Assembly (NCBI RefSeq): GCF_049651205.1
Contig: NZ_JBASBR010000003.1
Span: 62,001-126,000 of the forward strand
Direction of reading: 5' to 3'
From: Castellaniella sp049651205
Lineage (GTDB): Bacteria; Pseudomonadota; Gammaproteobacteria; Burkholderiales; Burkholderiaceae_B
DNA: 64,000 nucleotides
Shown here piece after piece: positions 1 to 8,737 of this stretch. A model generated the notes under the pieces. It did not search any database, was not told the DNA's origin, and saw nothing but the letters and a program-made list of their open reading frames with translations. Numbering within the stretch: position 1 is the stretch's first letter; each line of letters begins with the position of its first letter. Position numbers and translations under genes: made by a program.

Positions 1-275
1 CGGATCACCAGCACCGCTACCCGATCACAACCCTGCGCTTGAATGGCCTGCAAAATGGGTCGCCCGGCGGTGCCGCCGGGTTCGCCGTCATCATTGAAGC
101 GATATTGGTCACCATACTGCCAGGCCCAGCAATGATGCGTTGCCTGGACATCGTGATGAGCCGCAAAAAAATCCTGGGCGGCCTGGGCATCAGCGATGGG
201 TGCGGCCAACGCCAGAAAACGGCTTTTACGAACCTCTGTTTCGTGGCGGTTGGGCGCGGTTAAAGTACTGGGCAT
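1..275 (-). CDS. yigZ: IMPACT/YigZ family protein (partial, C-terminal part outside window)
   Basis: Reading the minus strand from an ATG at 275 gives about 91 residues beginning MPSTLTAPNRHETEVRKSRF and containing DDGEPGGTAGRPIL, the hallmark motif of the IMPACT/YigZ family (usually DDGEPSGTAGRPIL). The family is around 200 residues, so more than half the gene lies beyond the window edge. YigZ proteins have an N-terminal ribosomal-S5-like fold; their bacterial role is not settled. It sits 37 bases downstream of the ABC-F gene on the same strand and may be co-transcribed with it. The family call is secure from the motif; the start is the only reasonable ATG upstream of the conserved ESRF-like segment. 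Confidence 0.85.
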   Translation of the reverse strand, partial: MPSTLTAPNRHETEVRKSRFLALAAPIADAQAAQDFFAAHHDVQATHHCWAWQYGDQYRFNDDGEPGGTAGRPILQAIQAQGCDRVAVLVI

Positions 276-312
276 GTGGCGGCCGTGGCCTGGCATCGGG
301 CCTGGCGCAGGC

Positions 313-1914
313 CTAGACCTCTATCCCTTGCGAGGCCAGGTAGTCTTCGTAGGTGCCGGGGTAGTCGTTCAGCTTGCCATCGGGCAAAATTTCGATGACG
401 CGCGTTGCCAGCCCGGAGACAAACTGGCGATCATGCGACACAAACACCAGCGTGCCCTGATATTGCTCGAGCGCATATTGCAGGGATTCGATCGACTCCA
501 TATCCAGGTGATTGGTGGGCTCGTCCATCAGCATCACGTTATGGCGGCCCAGCATCAGACGGCCAAAGCTCATGCGGTTTTTCTCACCACCAGACAGCAC
601 GCGCACAGCCTTGGTAATTTCATCGCCCGAAAACAGCAAGCGGCCAAGCACAGAGCGGATCGACTGGTCCTCGTCGCCCGGCTGACGGTAATCCGTCATC
701 CAGTCAAAGAGGTCGCGGTCAGAATCAAACTGGTCGGAGACGTCTTGCGCCATATAGCCGATATCGGCGTTTTCAGACCAACGGACTACGCCTTGGTCTG
801 GCGCCAGGTTACCTGCCAGCAGACGCAATAATGTGGTTTTACCCACCCCGTTAGCCCCAATGATGGCCACTTTTTGACCCGCCTCGACCATGGTGCTGAG
901 GTTCTGAATAATTGGGCGATCATAGGCCTTGGAGAGATCTTCGATGTGAACCGCCTGGCGATGCAACACCTTGTTGACCTCAAAGCGGATATACGGGTTT
1001 TGCCGCGAAGACGGCTTGACCTGAACCGTTTCGGCCTTGATGCGATCAATCTGCTTGAGCCGCGACGTTGCCTGGCGGGATTTGGATTTGTTGGCGGCAA
1101 AGCGGCGCACAAAATCCTGCAGTTCGCTGACGCGATCTTTGGCACGGGCATTGGCAGCCACCTGCCGCTCGCGAGCCTGAGTGGAGGCAAGCATGTAGTC
1201 ATCGTAGTTGCCCGGATACACCCGGAGCTCGCCATAATCCAGATCGGCCATGTGCGTGCACACCTCGTTGAGGAAGTGGCGGTCGTGGCTGATGATGATC
1301 ATGGTGCTGTCATAACCATTGAGCACCGTTTCCAGCCAGCGGATGGTATTGATGTCCAGGTTATTGGTGGGCTCATCCAGCAGCAGTACATCCGGATTTG
1401 AAAACAGGGCTTGCGCCAACAGTACGCGAAGTTTCCAGCCCGGCGCAATTTCGCGCATAGGCAGCTGGTGCTGCTCTACCGGGATTTCAAGACCCAATAA
1501 CAGCTCGCCGGCCCGGGCTTCTGCGGTGTAGCCGTCGTATTCGGCAAACTTGCCTTCGAGCTCGGCCGCCCGCATGTAATCGTCCTCGGTGGCTTCGAGG
1601 TTGGCATAGATGGCATCACGTTCGGTCATGGCCTGCCACATCTCGACGTGCCCCATCATGACGACGTCAAGCACACGCTGATCTTCGAACGCGAACTGAT
1701 CCTGACGCAGTTTTCCCAGGCGTACGCCAGGATCCAGGGCCACATTGCCGGAGGAAGCATCGAGGTCTCCACCAATGATTTTCATCAGTGTGGATTTACC
1801 CGAGCCATTGGCGCCAATGAGGCCGTAGCGGTTGCCGTCGCCAAACTTGACGCTGACGTTCTCGAATAGCGGTTTACTGCCGAATTGAATCGTAAGATTG
1901 TTGGTAGAGATCAC
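313..1914 (-). CDS. ybiT: ABC-F family ATPase, YbiT type
   Basis: Soluble protein of two ABC domains with no membrane segment. The first Walker A (GANGSGKST) is near residue 35 and is followed by LLLDEPTNNLD; the second set is GANGVGKTT, LSGGEKNR and LMDEPTNHLD. ABC-F proteins bind the ribosomal E site and modulate translation; this one fits the YbiT subgroup by its opening ISTNNLTIQFGSKPLFENVS. I chose the GTG at 1914 (533 residues) because family members begin exactly at MISTNNLT; a TTG at 1941 would add nine unconserved residues. The specific physiological role of YbiT is not well established. The gene lies 82 bases downstream of the TadA-LdcA fusion gene. Confidence 0.9.
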   Translation of the reverse strand: MISTNNLTIQFGSKPLFENVSVKFGDGNRYGLIGANGSGKSTLMKIIGGDLDASSGNVALDPGVRLGKLRQDQFAFEDQRVLDVVMMGHVEMWQAMTERDAIYANLEATEDDYMRAAELEGKFAEYDGYTAEARAGELLLGLEIPVEQHQLPMREIAPGWKLRVLLAQALFSNPDVLLLDEPTNNLDINTIRWLETVLNGYDSTMIIISHDRHFLNEVCTHMADLDYGELRVYPGNYDDYMLASTQARERQVAANARAKDRVSELQDFVRRFAANKSKSRQATSRLKQIDRIKAETVQVKPSSRQNPYIRFEVNKVLHRQAVHIEDLSKAYDRPIIQNLSTMVEAGQKVAIIGANGVGKTTLLRLLAGNLAPDQGVVRWSENADIGYMAQDVSDQFDSDRDLFDWMTDYRQPGDEDQSIRSVLGRLLFSGDEITKAVRVLSGGEKNRMSFGRLMLGRHNVMLMDEPTNHLDMESIESLQYALEQYQGTLVFVSHDRQFVSGLATRVIEILPDGKLNDYPGTYEDYLASQGIEV

Positions 1915-1996
1915 GTTTAGGGTGCACCAGGGAAAAAGCAAAATAACCTATGATTTTAGCAGCCTCGGTGGGCACCTTTGCTTCTGACCGAATAAA

Positions 1997-3520
1997 TCAG
2001 TGTTCGTGCTCTTGCAACACCAGATGAGCCATGCCTTTTTCGGTGGCAATCCCAGCCTGGGCGCCCACAGGCAAGGTGGCCTTAACTTTGACATGCCCAT
2101 ACGGCAACCCCCTGACCACCGGCACTTTGACTGTGCTGCGCAGCCAGTGCACCACAGAATCAAGGGTGTAGCCATTGTCGTGCGGTGCCAGACGGTAATC
2201 GGTGAAGTGCCCCAACACGATGGCAGCCTGCTTTGCCAGCACACCGGCGTGCCACAGCTGGGTAAGCATCCTTTCAATGCGGAATGGATGCTCGGCAATG
2301 TCCTCGAGAAATAAAATACCACCATCAATATCAGGCAAATATGGGGTACCCACCAGCGATGCCACCATCGCCAGGTTGCCACCCCACAAGATACCCCGGG
2401 CATCTACAGGGTCTGCATCCGTGGTTTCGAAACTCAGGATTTCGAGCTCGCCCGACAAGGTCTCCTGAAACAGTGCCTGGGTCAGGTCATCCACTTTCTT
2501 CGCACCAAAATCGTACAGGGCGGTGGGCCCCGCCAGGCTGACAGCGCCTGTTTGTGCCAGCAGGGCCAAGCTGAACGCTGTGAAATCACTTTGCCCAATA
2601 AAGGTTTTGCCGCTGTCAGCCACGGCCCGCCAGTCGATAAAAGGCAGCAAACGGCTAAGCCCGTACCCGCCGCGCGTGGCCATCACCACCGGATGTTTTT
2701 GTTTCAGGGCACGCTGGATGCATGCCAGCCGCTGGCGATCGGTGCCGGCAAAGCGCTCGTGCACTGCACTCACGGTGCGATCAAGCGTCACCCGATATCC
2801 CATCTCTTTGAGACGCTGTACAGAAAGATCCAGCACGGCAGGATCCGGCACAGCCCCAGAGGGAGAGATCAGATAGATGCCGGACGGAGGTTCGTGGTGG
2901 TGGGCATGCTCGGCACCCGTGGGGCATGCCCAATGGGTATGTTCGGTGTGATTGCTCATGGTATTTGCCAAAGGTTTGATGGGCTTGATTTCCGGTAAAT
3001 AATTTGCTGCCGGCACAGCAGGTTCTGGTAGGGGTGCAGGTACGGCAGAACGCCGCCGGGCCCGAAAGAAATCGCGCAGCATGGTACCGGATTCTGATGC
3101 CAGAATCCCGCCGCGCACCTGCGTACGATGATTCAGGCGCGACACCGGAGATAGATCGACCACGCCACCACATGCACCGGTTTTTGGGTCGTTCGCGCCA
3201 TAGACGATTTCTGCCAGCCGCGCATGAAACATCGCCCCCAGGCACATCAGACAAGGCTCAAGCGTGACATACAGGCGTGCGCCCGTCAGACGATAATTAC
3301 CCAGTGCCGTGGCAGCCCGGCGCAACGCCACGACTTCAGCATGGGCCGTTGGGTCGTGGTCGAGGATGGTGCGGTTATGGCCGGCAGCCAGCATCCTGCC
3401 GGTGGCATCCACCACCACGGCACCCACGGGCACCTCGCCCAGTTGCGCCGCCAACCGGGCTTGCTCAAGGGCCAGCGCCATGGCCGACTCATCATCCAGC
3501 ACCACCGATGTCTCAGCCAT
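1997..3520 (-). CDS. tadA: TadA-LdcA fusion: tRNA adenosine(34) deaminase joined to LD-carboxypeptidase
   Basis: A single 507-residue frame holds two unrelated enzymes. Residues 1-160 are a complete TadA, which converts A34 of tRNA-Arg to inosine: zinc/proton-shuttle motif HAE at 60-62 and PCLMC at 89-93. Residues 161-190 are a Pro-rich linker. Residues about 210-500 are a peptidase S66 LD-carboxypeptidase, which trims the terminal D-Ala from muropeptide tetrapeptides during murein recycling: nucleophile Ser311 (GQSDFTA), Glu406 (LEDIAEHPFR) and His476 (LPYGHVKV). Both catalytic sets are intact. The start at 3520 overlaps the nnr stop by 8 bases. An internal Met188 (MSNHTEH) could start a free LdcA, but no strong ribosome binding site precedes it. 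A lost stop codon or a sequencing error is an alternative explanation. Confidence 0.85.
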   Translation of the reverse strand: MAETSVVLDDESAMALALEQARLAAQLGEVPVGAVVVDATGRMLAAGHNRTILDHDPTAHAEVVALRRAATALGNYRLTGARLYVTLEPCLMCLGAMFHARLAEIVYGANDPKTGACGGVVDLSPVSRLNHRTQVRGGILASESGTMLRDFFRARRRSAVPAPLPEPAVPAANYLPEIKPIKPLANTMSNHTEHTHWACPTGAEHAHHHEPPSGIYLISPSGAVPDPAVLDLSVQRLKEMGYRVTLDRTVSAVHERFAGTDRQRLACIQRALKQKHPVVMATRGGYGLSRLLPFIDWRAVADSGKTFIGQSDFTAFSLALLAQTGAVSLAGPTALYDFGAKKVDDLTQALFQETLSGELEILSFETTDADPVDARGILWGGNLAMVASLVGTPYLPDIDGGILFLEDIAEHPFRIERMLTQLWHAGVLAKQAAIVLGHFTDYRLAPHDNGYTLDSVVHWLRSTVKVPVVRGLPYGHVKVKATLPVGAQAGIATEKGMAHLVLQEHEH

Positions 3521-5015
3521 ACGTATGCCGTTGAGGCTCGCCCAGACGGGCCAAAGTGGCCAGCGCCTGGGGAAACGCAGCGGGCAGATCTTCGGCCAGC
3601 AAACCAAGGCCTTGTTGGTCGGCTGCCAGACCATGCAACCAGACGGCAGCACATGCCGCCAGAAACCCGGGCATCCCGGCAGCCAACAGCCCTGCAATGG
3701 CCCCCGCCAGCACATCCCCTGCCCCTGCGGTGGCCAAGGTGGGTGGCGCGTTGTCATTGATAACACTTGAACCATCCGGCGCGGCAATGACAGTATCAGG
3801 CCCCTTGAGCACCACGACAGCACCGCAGGCCTGAGCTGCCGCACACGCCCGTTGGCGTTTATCACCAGCCACCATGAACAAACGCGCGAATTCGCCTTCG
3901 TGGGGCGTCATGACACAGTGCGGGTGCAAGGCCCGAATCAGTATTTCGGGCTGATCTGCAAACACGCTGAGTGCATCCGCATCCAGCACGCAAGGCCGTT
4001 TTGTGTCCAGCATTGACAAAACCTGAGATCGGGCCAACGAAGAACGCCCCAGCCCTGGGCCAATCAGCAAAACCGAACGCCGTGCATCCGACAAGGCCTT
4101 GTCCAGGCGGCCATCTGCCGGCAGGGCCTCTACCATAACCGAGGTGAGTGCTGTTGCCTGTACGGCCCATGCCACCGGTGGCACAGCCAGCGTGACCATC
4201 CCTGCGCCAATGCGGGCAGCCGACAGACACGCCAGGCGGCTGGCGCCAGGCATGGTTTCACCGCCGACCACCAGCACATGGCCACGCCGGTATTTATGAT
4301 CCGAGGCTTGTGGCCAGGGAAACCGGGACAGCCAGAGATCCGGGTCGTTGACCCAGGTGTCATGCGCGATATTGTCTAGCACCGACGGCGGGATACCAAT
4401 ATCCACACAGCGTGTCTCGCCACACAAGCTGCGCCCCGGCAACAACACATGGCCGGGCTTGCGGCGAAAAAAGGTGACGGTAAGCGCTGCCTGTACGGCT
4501 GCACCGGGCGCCTGGCCGGTCGTGCCATCAAGCCCGCTGGGCACATCCACAGCACATACCGGAGCCAACGCCGCATTAATGGCCTCAATCAGGGCTTTCA
4601 GGCCCGCATCAGGCGTACGGTTCAAGCCCGCCCCCAAGAGCGCATCCACAATCAGGCCGGCCCCTTCGAGCACCTTGGGCGACGCCGGTGCTATCTCGCG
4701 CCCCCAGGCTGCGGCAGCATTGGCGGCGTCTCCGCGCAGAGCGGAGGCGTCTCCCCACAGTGCCACGCGCACAGGCCAGCCAGCAGCCTGCAGGCAGGAT
4801 GCAAGCACGAAACCGTCTCCGCCGTTATTACCCGGGCCGCACAACACCACGACAGAGGTGGGAGCCCAGCGGGCCTGGATTTCACGTGCCACGGCCGCCC
4901 CTGCGGCCGCCATCAAGGCGCTGGAAGCCCCCCCTGCTGACACTGCCGCCTGATCGGCTGCCGCCATCTGGGCGGTGGTGAGCAAAACATGTCTGGAAGA
5001 AGCGGTGCGCATCAT
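3513..5015 (-). CDS. nnr: Bifunctional NAD(P)HX epimerase/dehydratase Nnr
   Basis: Repairs damaged NAD(P)H hydrates: the N-terminal YjeF-like epimerase interconverts R- and S-NAD(P)HX and the C-terminal ribokinase-like domain dehydrates S-NAD(P)HX using ADP. The epimerase half (about 1-215) shows GPGNNGGDGFVLA near residue 60. The dehydratase half (about 225-500) shows GGETMPGASRLA, TPHEGEFARL and the GAGDVLAGAIAGLLA loop. At 500 residues it matches the usual length. Its ATG overlaps the upstream acyl-CoA synthetase stop (ATGA) and its end overlaps the TadA start, so the three genes are translationally coupled. Start could also be the second Met at 5012. Confidence 0.93.
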   Translation of the reverse strand: MMRTASSRHVLLTTAQMAAADQAAVSAGGASSALMAAAGAAVAREIQARWAPTSVVVLCGPGNNGGDGFVLASCLQAAGWPVRVALWGDASALRGDAANAAAAWGREIAPASPKVLEGAGLIVDALLGAGLNRTPDAGLKALIEAINAALAPVCAVDVPSGLDGTTGQAPGAAVQAALTVTFFRRKPGHVLLPGRSLCGETRCVDIGIPPSVLDNIAHDTWVNDPDLWLSRFPWPQASDHKYRRGHVLVVGGETMPGASRLACLSAARIGAGMVTLAVPPVAWAVQATALTSVMVEALPADGRLDKALSDARRSVLLIGPGLGRSSLARSQVLSMLDTKRPCVLDADALSVFADQPEILIRALHPHCVMTPHEGEFARLFMVAGDKRQRACAAAQACGAVVVLKGPDTVIAAPDGSSVINDNAPPTLATAGAGDVLAGAIAGLLAAGMPGFLAACAAVWLHGLAADQQGLGLLAEDLPAAFPQALATLARLGEPQRHTYG

Positions 5016-6658
5016 GATTTGCCGGCCGCCTGCTGCCGGAGTTCGAATTTCTGTATTTTTCCTGTGGAAGTTTTGGGCAGCTCACCAAAGATAATGTGGC
5101 GCGGCACTTTAAAGCCCGCCAAGTGGGCCTTGCAATGCGCGATGATATCTTCTGCCGTAACGGTGGCGTCTGCCTTGAGTTCGATGAAGGCGCAAGGGGT
5201 TTCTCCCCAGCGCTCGTCGGGCTGGGCCACCACGGCCGCCGTCAGTACTGCCGGATGGCGATACAGGACGTCCTCTACCTCGATGGAGGAGATGTTTTCA
5301 CCCCCCGAGATGATGATGTCCTTGGAACGGTCTTTGATCTTGATGTAGCCATCCGGATCCACCACAGCCAGGTCTCCGCTGTGAAACCAGCCACCCGCAA
5401 AGGCTGCCCGAGTGGCCTGCGGGTTTTTAAGATACCCCTTCATGCAGATATTGCCCTGAAACATGATTTCGCCCATGGTTTCGCCATCATGCGGCACTGC
5501 CTGCATCGTCTCGGGATCCAAAACATCAGCCGAGCGCTGGAGATGATAACGGACGCCCTGGCGTGAATTCAGGCGTGCGCGCTGGCCGATATCCAGATCC
5601 TGCCAATGTGCGTGCTTTGCACACGCGGTGGCCGGGCCATAGACCTCGGTAAGGCCGTACACATGCGTGAGATCGATGCCCAGCGCCTCCATGCCTTCGA
5701 TCATGGAGGCCGGCGGTGCCGCCCCGGCCACCATGGCGCTGACCCCTGGGGGAATACGATCACGCAAGGCCTGCGGCGCATTGACCAGCATGCTATGCAC
5801 GATGGGCGCGCCACAATAGTGGGTAACACCATGCTCGACCATGCGGTCTATGATGGCCTGTGCATCGACCCGCCTGAGACACACGTTGACGCCGGTGCGG
5901 GCAGCGACTGTCCAGGGAAAACACCAGCCATTGCAGTGAAACATGGGCAGCGTCCACAGATAGACAGCATGCTTGGGCATGTCCCACTCAAGGATATTGG
6001 AGACCGCATTGATGGCGGCTCCGCGATGATGGTAGACAACCCCCTTGGGGTTGCCAGTGGTACCGCTGGTGTAGTTCAGGGAGATTGCATCCCACTCGGA
6101 CTCAGGAGGCCGCCATGAAAAATCTGCATCACCCTGCGCCAGCAGGGCTTCGTATTCCAGTGTGCCAATGCGATCCCCGGGGCCGTCATAAAGCGGATCA
6201 TCCACATCAATGACGAGCAACGGTGTCTCGCGCTGACGCAAGTCCAACGCCTGAGACATGACAGCCGAAAACTCACGATCAACAATCACGGCACGCGCTT
6301 CGCCGTGGTCGAGCATGAACGCCACAGTGGCTGGATCAAGCCGGGTGTTGAGCGTATTGAGTACAGCACCCGCCATCGGGATGCCGAAATGCGCCTCTAC
6401 CATGGCAGGGATATTGGGCAGCATCACGGCAACCGTATCGTCTTGCCCCAGACCATGCTGCAGTAGCGCACTGGCCAGCCGGCGGCACCGCTGATAGAGC
6501 TGGTGCCAGTTATAGCGCAGTGCCGATGGCCCCAGACCATGCACCACCGCCAGGCGATCAGGGTATACATCAGCGGCCCGCTCGAGATAGAACAAAGGTG
6601 TCAGCGGCGCAAAGTTGGCCGGTGTCTGCGGCAGATTCTGGTCGAAGATCGATGGCAT
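5012..6658 (-). CDS. AMP-forming acyl-CoA synthetase
   Basis: A 548-residue adenylate-forming enzyme that should activate a carboxylic acid with ATP and load it onto CoA. Seen: AMP-binding P-loop YTSGTTGNPKG at 196-206, the acyl-adenylate motif HVYGLTEVYGP, the hinge motif GWFHSGDLAVVDPDGYIKIKD, and a C-terminal PKTSTGKIQK lysine motif. The pattern resembles the medium-chain/methylmercaptopropionate-CoA ligase (DmdB-like) group, but substrate cannot be read from sequence. I chose the ATG at 6658 because a GGAG lies six bases upstream; an ATG at 6685 extends without conservation. It is 66 bases after recD and overlaps nnr by four bases. Confidence 0.88.
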   Translation of the reverse strand: MPSIFDQNLPQTPANFAPLTPLFYLERAADVYPDRLAVVHGLGPSALRYNWHQLYQRCRRLASALLQHGLGQDDTVAVMLPNIPAMVEAHFGIPMAGAVLNTLNTRLDPATVAFMLDHGEARAVIVDREFSAVMSQALDLRQRETPLLVIDVDDPLYDGPGDRIGTLEYEALLAQGDADFSWRPPESEWDAISLNYTSGTTGNPKGVVYHHRGAAINAVSNILEWDMPKHAVYLWTLPMFHCNGWCFPWTVAARTGVNVCLRRVDAQAIIDRMVEHGVTHYCGAPIVHSMLVNAPQALRDRIPPGVSAMVAGAAPPASMIEGMEALGIDLTHVYGLTEVYGPATACAKHAHWQDLDIGQRARLNSRQGVRYHLQRSADVLDPETMQAVPHDGETMGEIMFQGNICMKGYLKNPQATRAAFAGGWFHSGDLAVVDPDGYIKIKDRSKDIIISGGENISSIEVEDVLYRHPAVLTAAVVAQPDERWGETPCAFIELKADATVTAEDIIAHCKAHLAGFKVPRHIIFGELPKTSTGKIQKFELRQQAAGKS

Positions 6659-6724
6659 GGGCGTCTCCAGTAGAGGAACAATCATTTTAGCGGCGAAGCA
6701 GGCGTCTGCAGTACTTGACCGGGC

Positions 6725-8737
6725 TCAGGGGTCCCAGATGCCGCCGGCCCGCCGGGTGCGTCGCAACACCGCCTCGCGCAATACCGAATCCCCTCCCGGC
6801 AGCACCAGCGCAAGATGCTTGCGGGCACGCGTTGCGCCGGTATATAGCAGCTCGCGGGTAACCAGGGGGACGGCCTGATCAGGCATCACCAACACCACAC
6901 GATCGAACTCCGAGCCCTGGGATTTATGAACCGTCAGGGCGTAGGCCGTTTCGAGATCAGGCAAACGCGCAGGGGACACCCAACGCACTTTTTGCAGCCC
7001 TATCCCGGCAAACGCCACCCGCAAGCGATGCGGCTTGCCTGATGGGCCCGGCACGGGCAACACCAGTCCCATATCTCCGTTGGCCAGGCCCAGGTGGGGC
7101 AAATTGCGACGCACAAGCACCGGCTGCCCTGCATACCATTGGCGGGCATCGGACGCGACCCACCCCAAGCCCTGCAAGGCGGTATGAATCTGCTGATTAA
7201 GCCCCTGCACCCCCCAAGGCCCGTCACGCAAGCCACACAGCACTTGAAAGCGGGTTTGCAGATGCAAGAGCTCGAGTGCCCAGTGATCCCACAACAACTG
7301 CCCGGCATCGTTGCCAGGACGTTGGTCACGCATGGCACTGAATACAGCCGGATAACCCGACGCCGACAAGGCCTCACAACGCTGCAGCCAGCCTGCACCC
7401 GAAAAACTCTGGAGATCTGGCAGCCCGGCATGCAGCAGCGCTCGCACCGCACGGACATCTCCCCGGTTCACGGCACCGGCAAAACGGCCAATCCCGCTAT
7501 CGACACCAAACCTGCGGCTATGCCGCAACATCACGACAGCTTGCGACAAATCTGAGCCGGCCAGATCAGGGCAATGCGGCGCCTGCGCAGAATCTTCCTG
7601 GGCGAGCGTCAGTGCCTTGGCGGCCAGCAACACATCCTGGCCGGATAAGTCGTCCAATGCGCGACACGTGGCTTCGGTGTAGTGCATGGCCTCTGCGTCG
7701 CGGCAAAGCTCGCCCAACACCGCGCCTGCTTCTACAGACGCCAGTTGGTCTTTGTCGCCCAGCAGTATCAGGCGTGCATGAGGTGGCAAGGCAGCGGTCA
7801 CTGCATCTGCCATTTCGATATCCAGCATCGAAGCTTCATCGATCACCAGCACGTCAATATCCAGCGGGTGCCCCGCATGGTGGCGCATCTGCCGAGTATC
7901 GGGACGGCTGCCCAACAGCCGATGCACGGTCTGCACCCCCGAAGGGACGCTGTCCAACGCTGCCTTCAGTACCAGATCTGCAGTAGCGAGAAGCGCTTGC
8001 AACTGATCTGAAATGGATTCGCTGAGCCGTGCAGCCGCCTTGCCGGTAGGCGCTGCCAACCGGATGCGCAAACTTTGAGAAACACCCCCCGCCTGCGCCA
8101 GGCCCTGCAAAATAGCCAGCAAGCGCACCACTGTGGTGGTTTTACCCGTACCCGGGCCGCCGGTGATGATGCTGAAGCGTTGTCGCAAGGCCATCGCACA
8201 AGCCAGCTTCTGCCAATTGAAGCCAGTGTCTTTTGGGTCTGGCGGAAAAAGCGTATCCAGCCACTGGCGAGCCAGAGCAACATCCACAGCCGGATCATCA
8301 ACCGGCAACAACCGGCTGGCAATACTGTTGCGAATCCGGGTACCCGCATGCCAGTAACGTGCCAGGTAAAGGCGGGTGTCATGCAATACCAGAGGCTCGG
8401 GGCCGGTTCCATCACCGACAAATACCGCCGACGCCAACTGTTCAAGGCAGCGCTCGGGGGAGGCTGGCAAATGCACTGCGGGGGCCATCAGATCCAGACA
8501 TACATGGCCTTGGGCCAATTGGGCGGAGCACAGCAAGCTCAGCCGCAAGGCAAGAGGAGATGCACTGGGATCACACTGAGCCAGGAAGCGGGCAAATGCC
8601 ACATCCAGATTGCGCACGGGATCTTCCTGGCCATACTGCAGCCAATCCGGCCAATGACCCGACTGCCCCCTCGGCAAATAGGGTGCCTGCACAGTGTTCT
8701 GGTTTCCCGCCGATGGGTCCGGAAAATGATCAGTCAT
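6725..8737 (-). CDS. recD: Exodeoxyribonuclease V alpha subunit RecD
   Basis: The fast 5'-3' helicase of RecBCD, which unwinds double-strand ends for recombinational repair. It is 670 residues: Walker A GGPGTGKTTTV at 193-203, Walker B VIDEASMLD, LLGDKDQLASVEAG (motif III) and a C-terminal TVHKSQGSEFDRV (motif V) followed by YTGATRARK (motif VI). The N-terminal 100 residues are the RecB-contacting part. The ATG at 8737 overlaps the recB stop by eight bases, the usual coupling in recC-recB-recD operons; a longer frame to 8782 lies wholly inside recB. Confidence 0.95.
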   Translation of the reverse strand: MTDHFPDPSAGNQNTVQAPYLPRGQSGHWPDWLQYGQEDPVRNLDVAFARFLAQCDPSASPLALRLSLLCSAQLAQGHVCLDLMAPAVHLPASPERCLEQLASAVFVGDGTGPEPLVLHDTRLYLARYWHAGTRIRNSIASRLLPVDDPAVDVALARQWLDTLFPPDPKDTGFNWQKLACAMALRQRFSIITGGPGTGKTTTVVRLLAILQGLAQAGGVSQSLRIRLAAPTGKAAARLSESISDQLQALLATADLVLKAALDSVPSGVQTVHRLLGSRPDTRQMRHHAGHPLDIDVLVIDEASMLDIEMADAVTAALPPHARLILLGDKDQLASVEAGAVLGELCRDAEAMHYTEATCRALDDLSGQDVLLAAKALTLAQEDSAQAPHCPDLAGSDLSQAVVMLRHSRRFGVDSGIGRFAGAVNRGDVRAVRALLHAGLPDLQSFSGAGWLQRCEALSASGYPAVFSAMRDQRPGNDAGQLLWDHWALELLHLQTRFQVLCGLRDGPWGVQGLNQQIHTALQGLGWVASDARQWYAGQPVLVRRNLPHLGLANGDMGLVLPVPGPSGKPHRLRVAFAGIGLQKVRWVSPARLPDLETAYALTVHKSQGSEFDRVVLVMPDQAVPLVTRELLYTGATRARKHLALVLPGGDSVLREAVLRRTRRAGGIWDP

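Noticed and set aside
299..313. GGCCTG-GCG-CAGGCC hairpin near the end of ybiT
   Set aside because: Only six bases with a three-base loop and no T-run; common by chance in this GC-rich sequence.
3521..3865. N-terminal extension of the TadA-LdcA frame to an upstream start
   Set aside because: The added 115 residues are Trp/Pro-rich shadow of the nnr gene; TadA conservation starts at the ATG at 3520.
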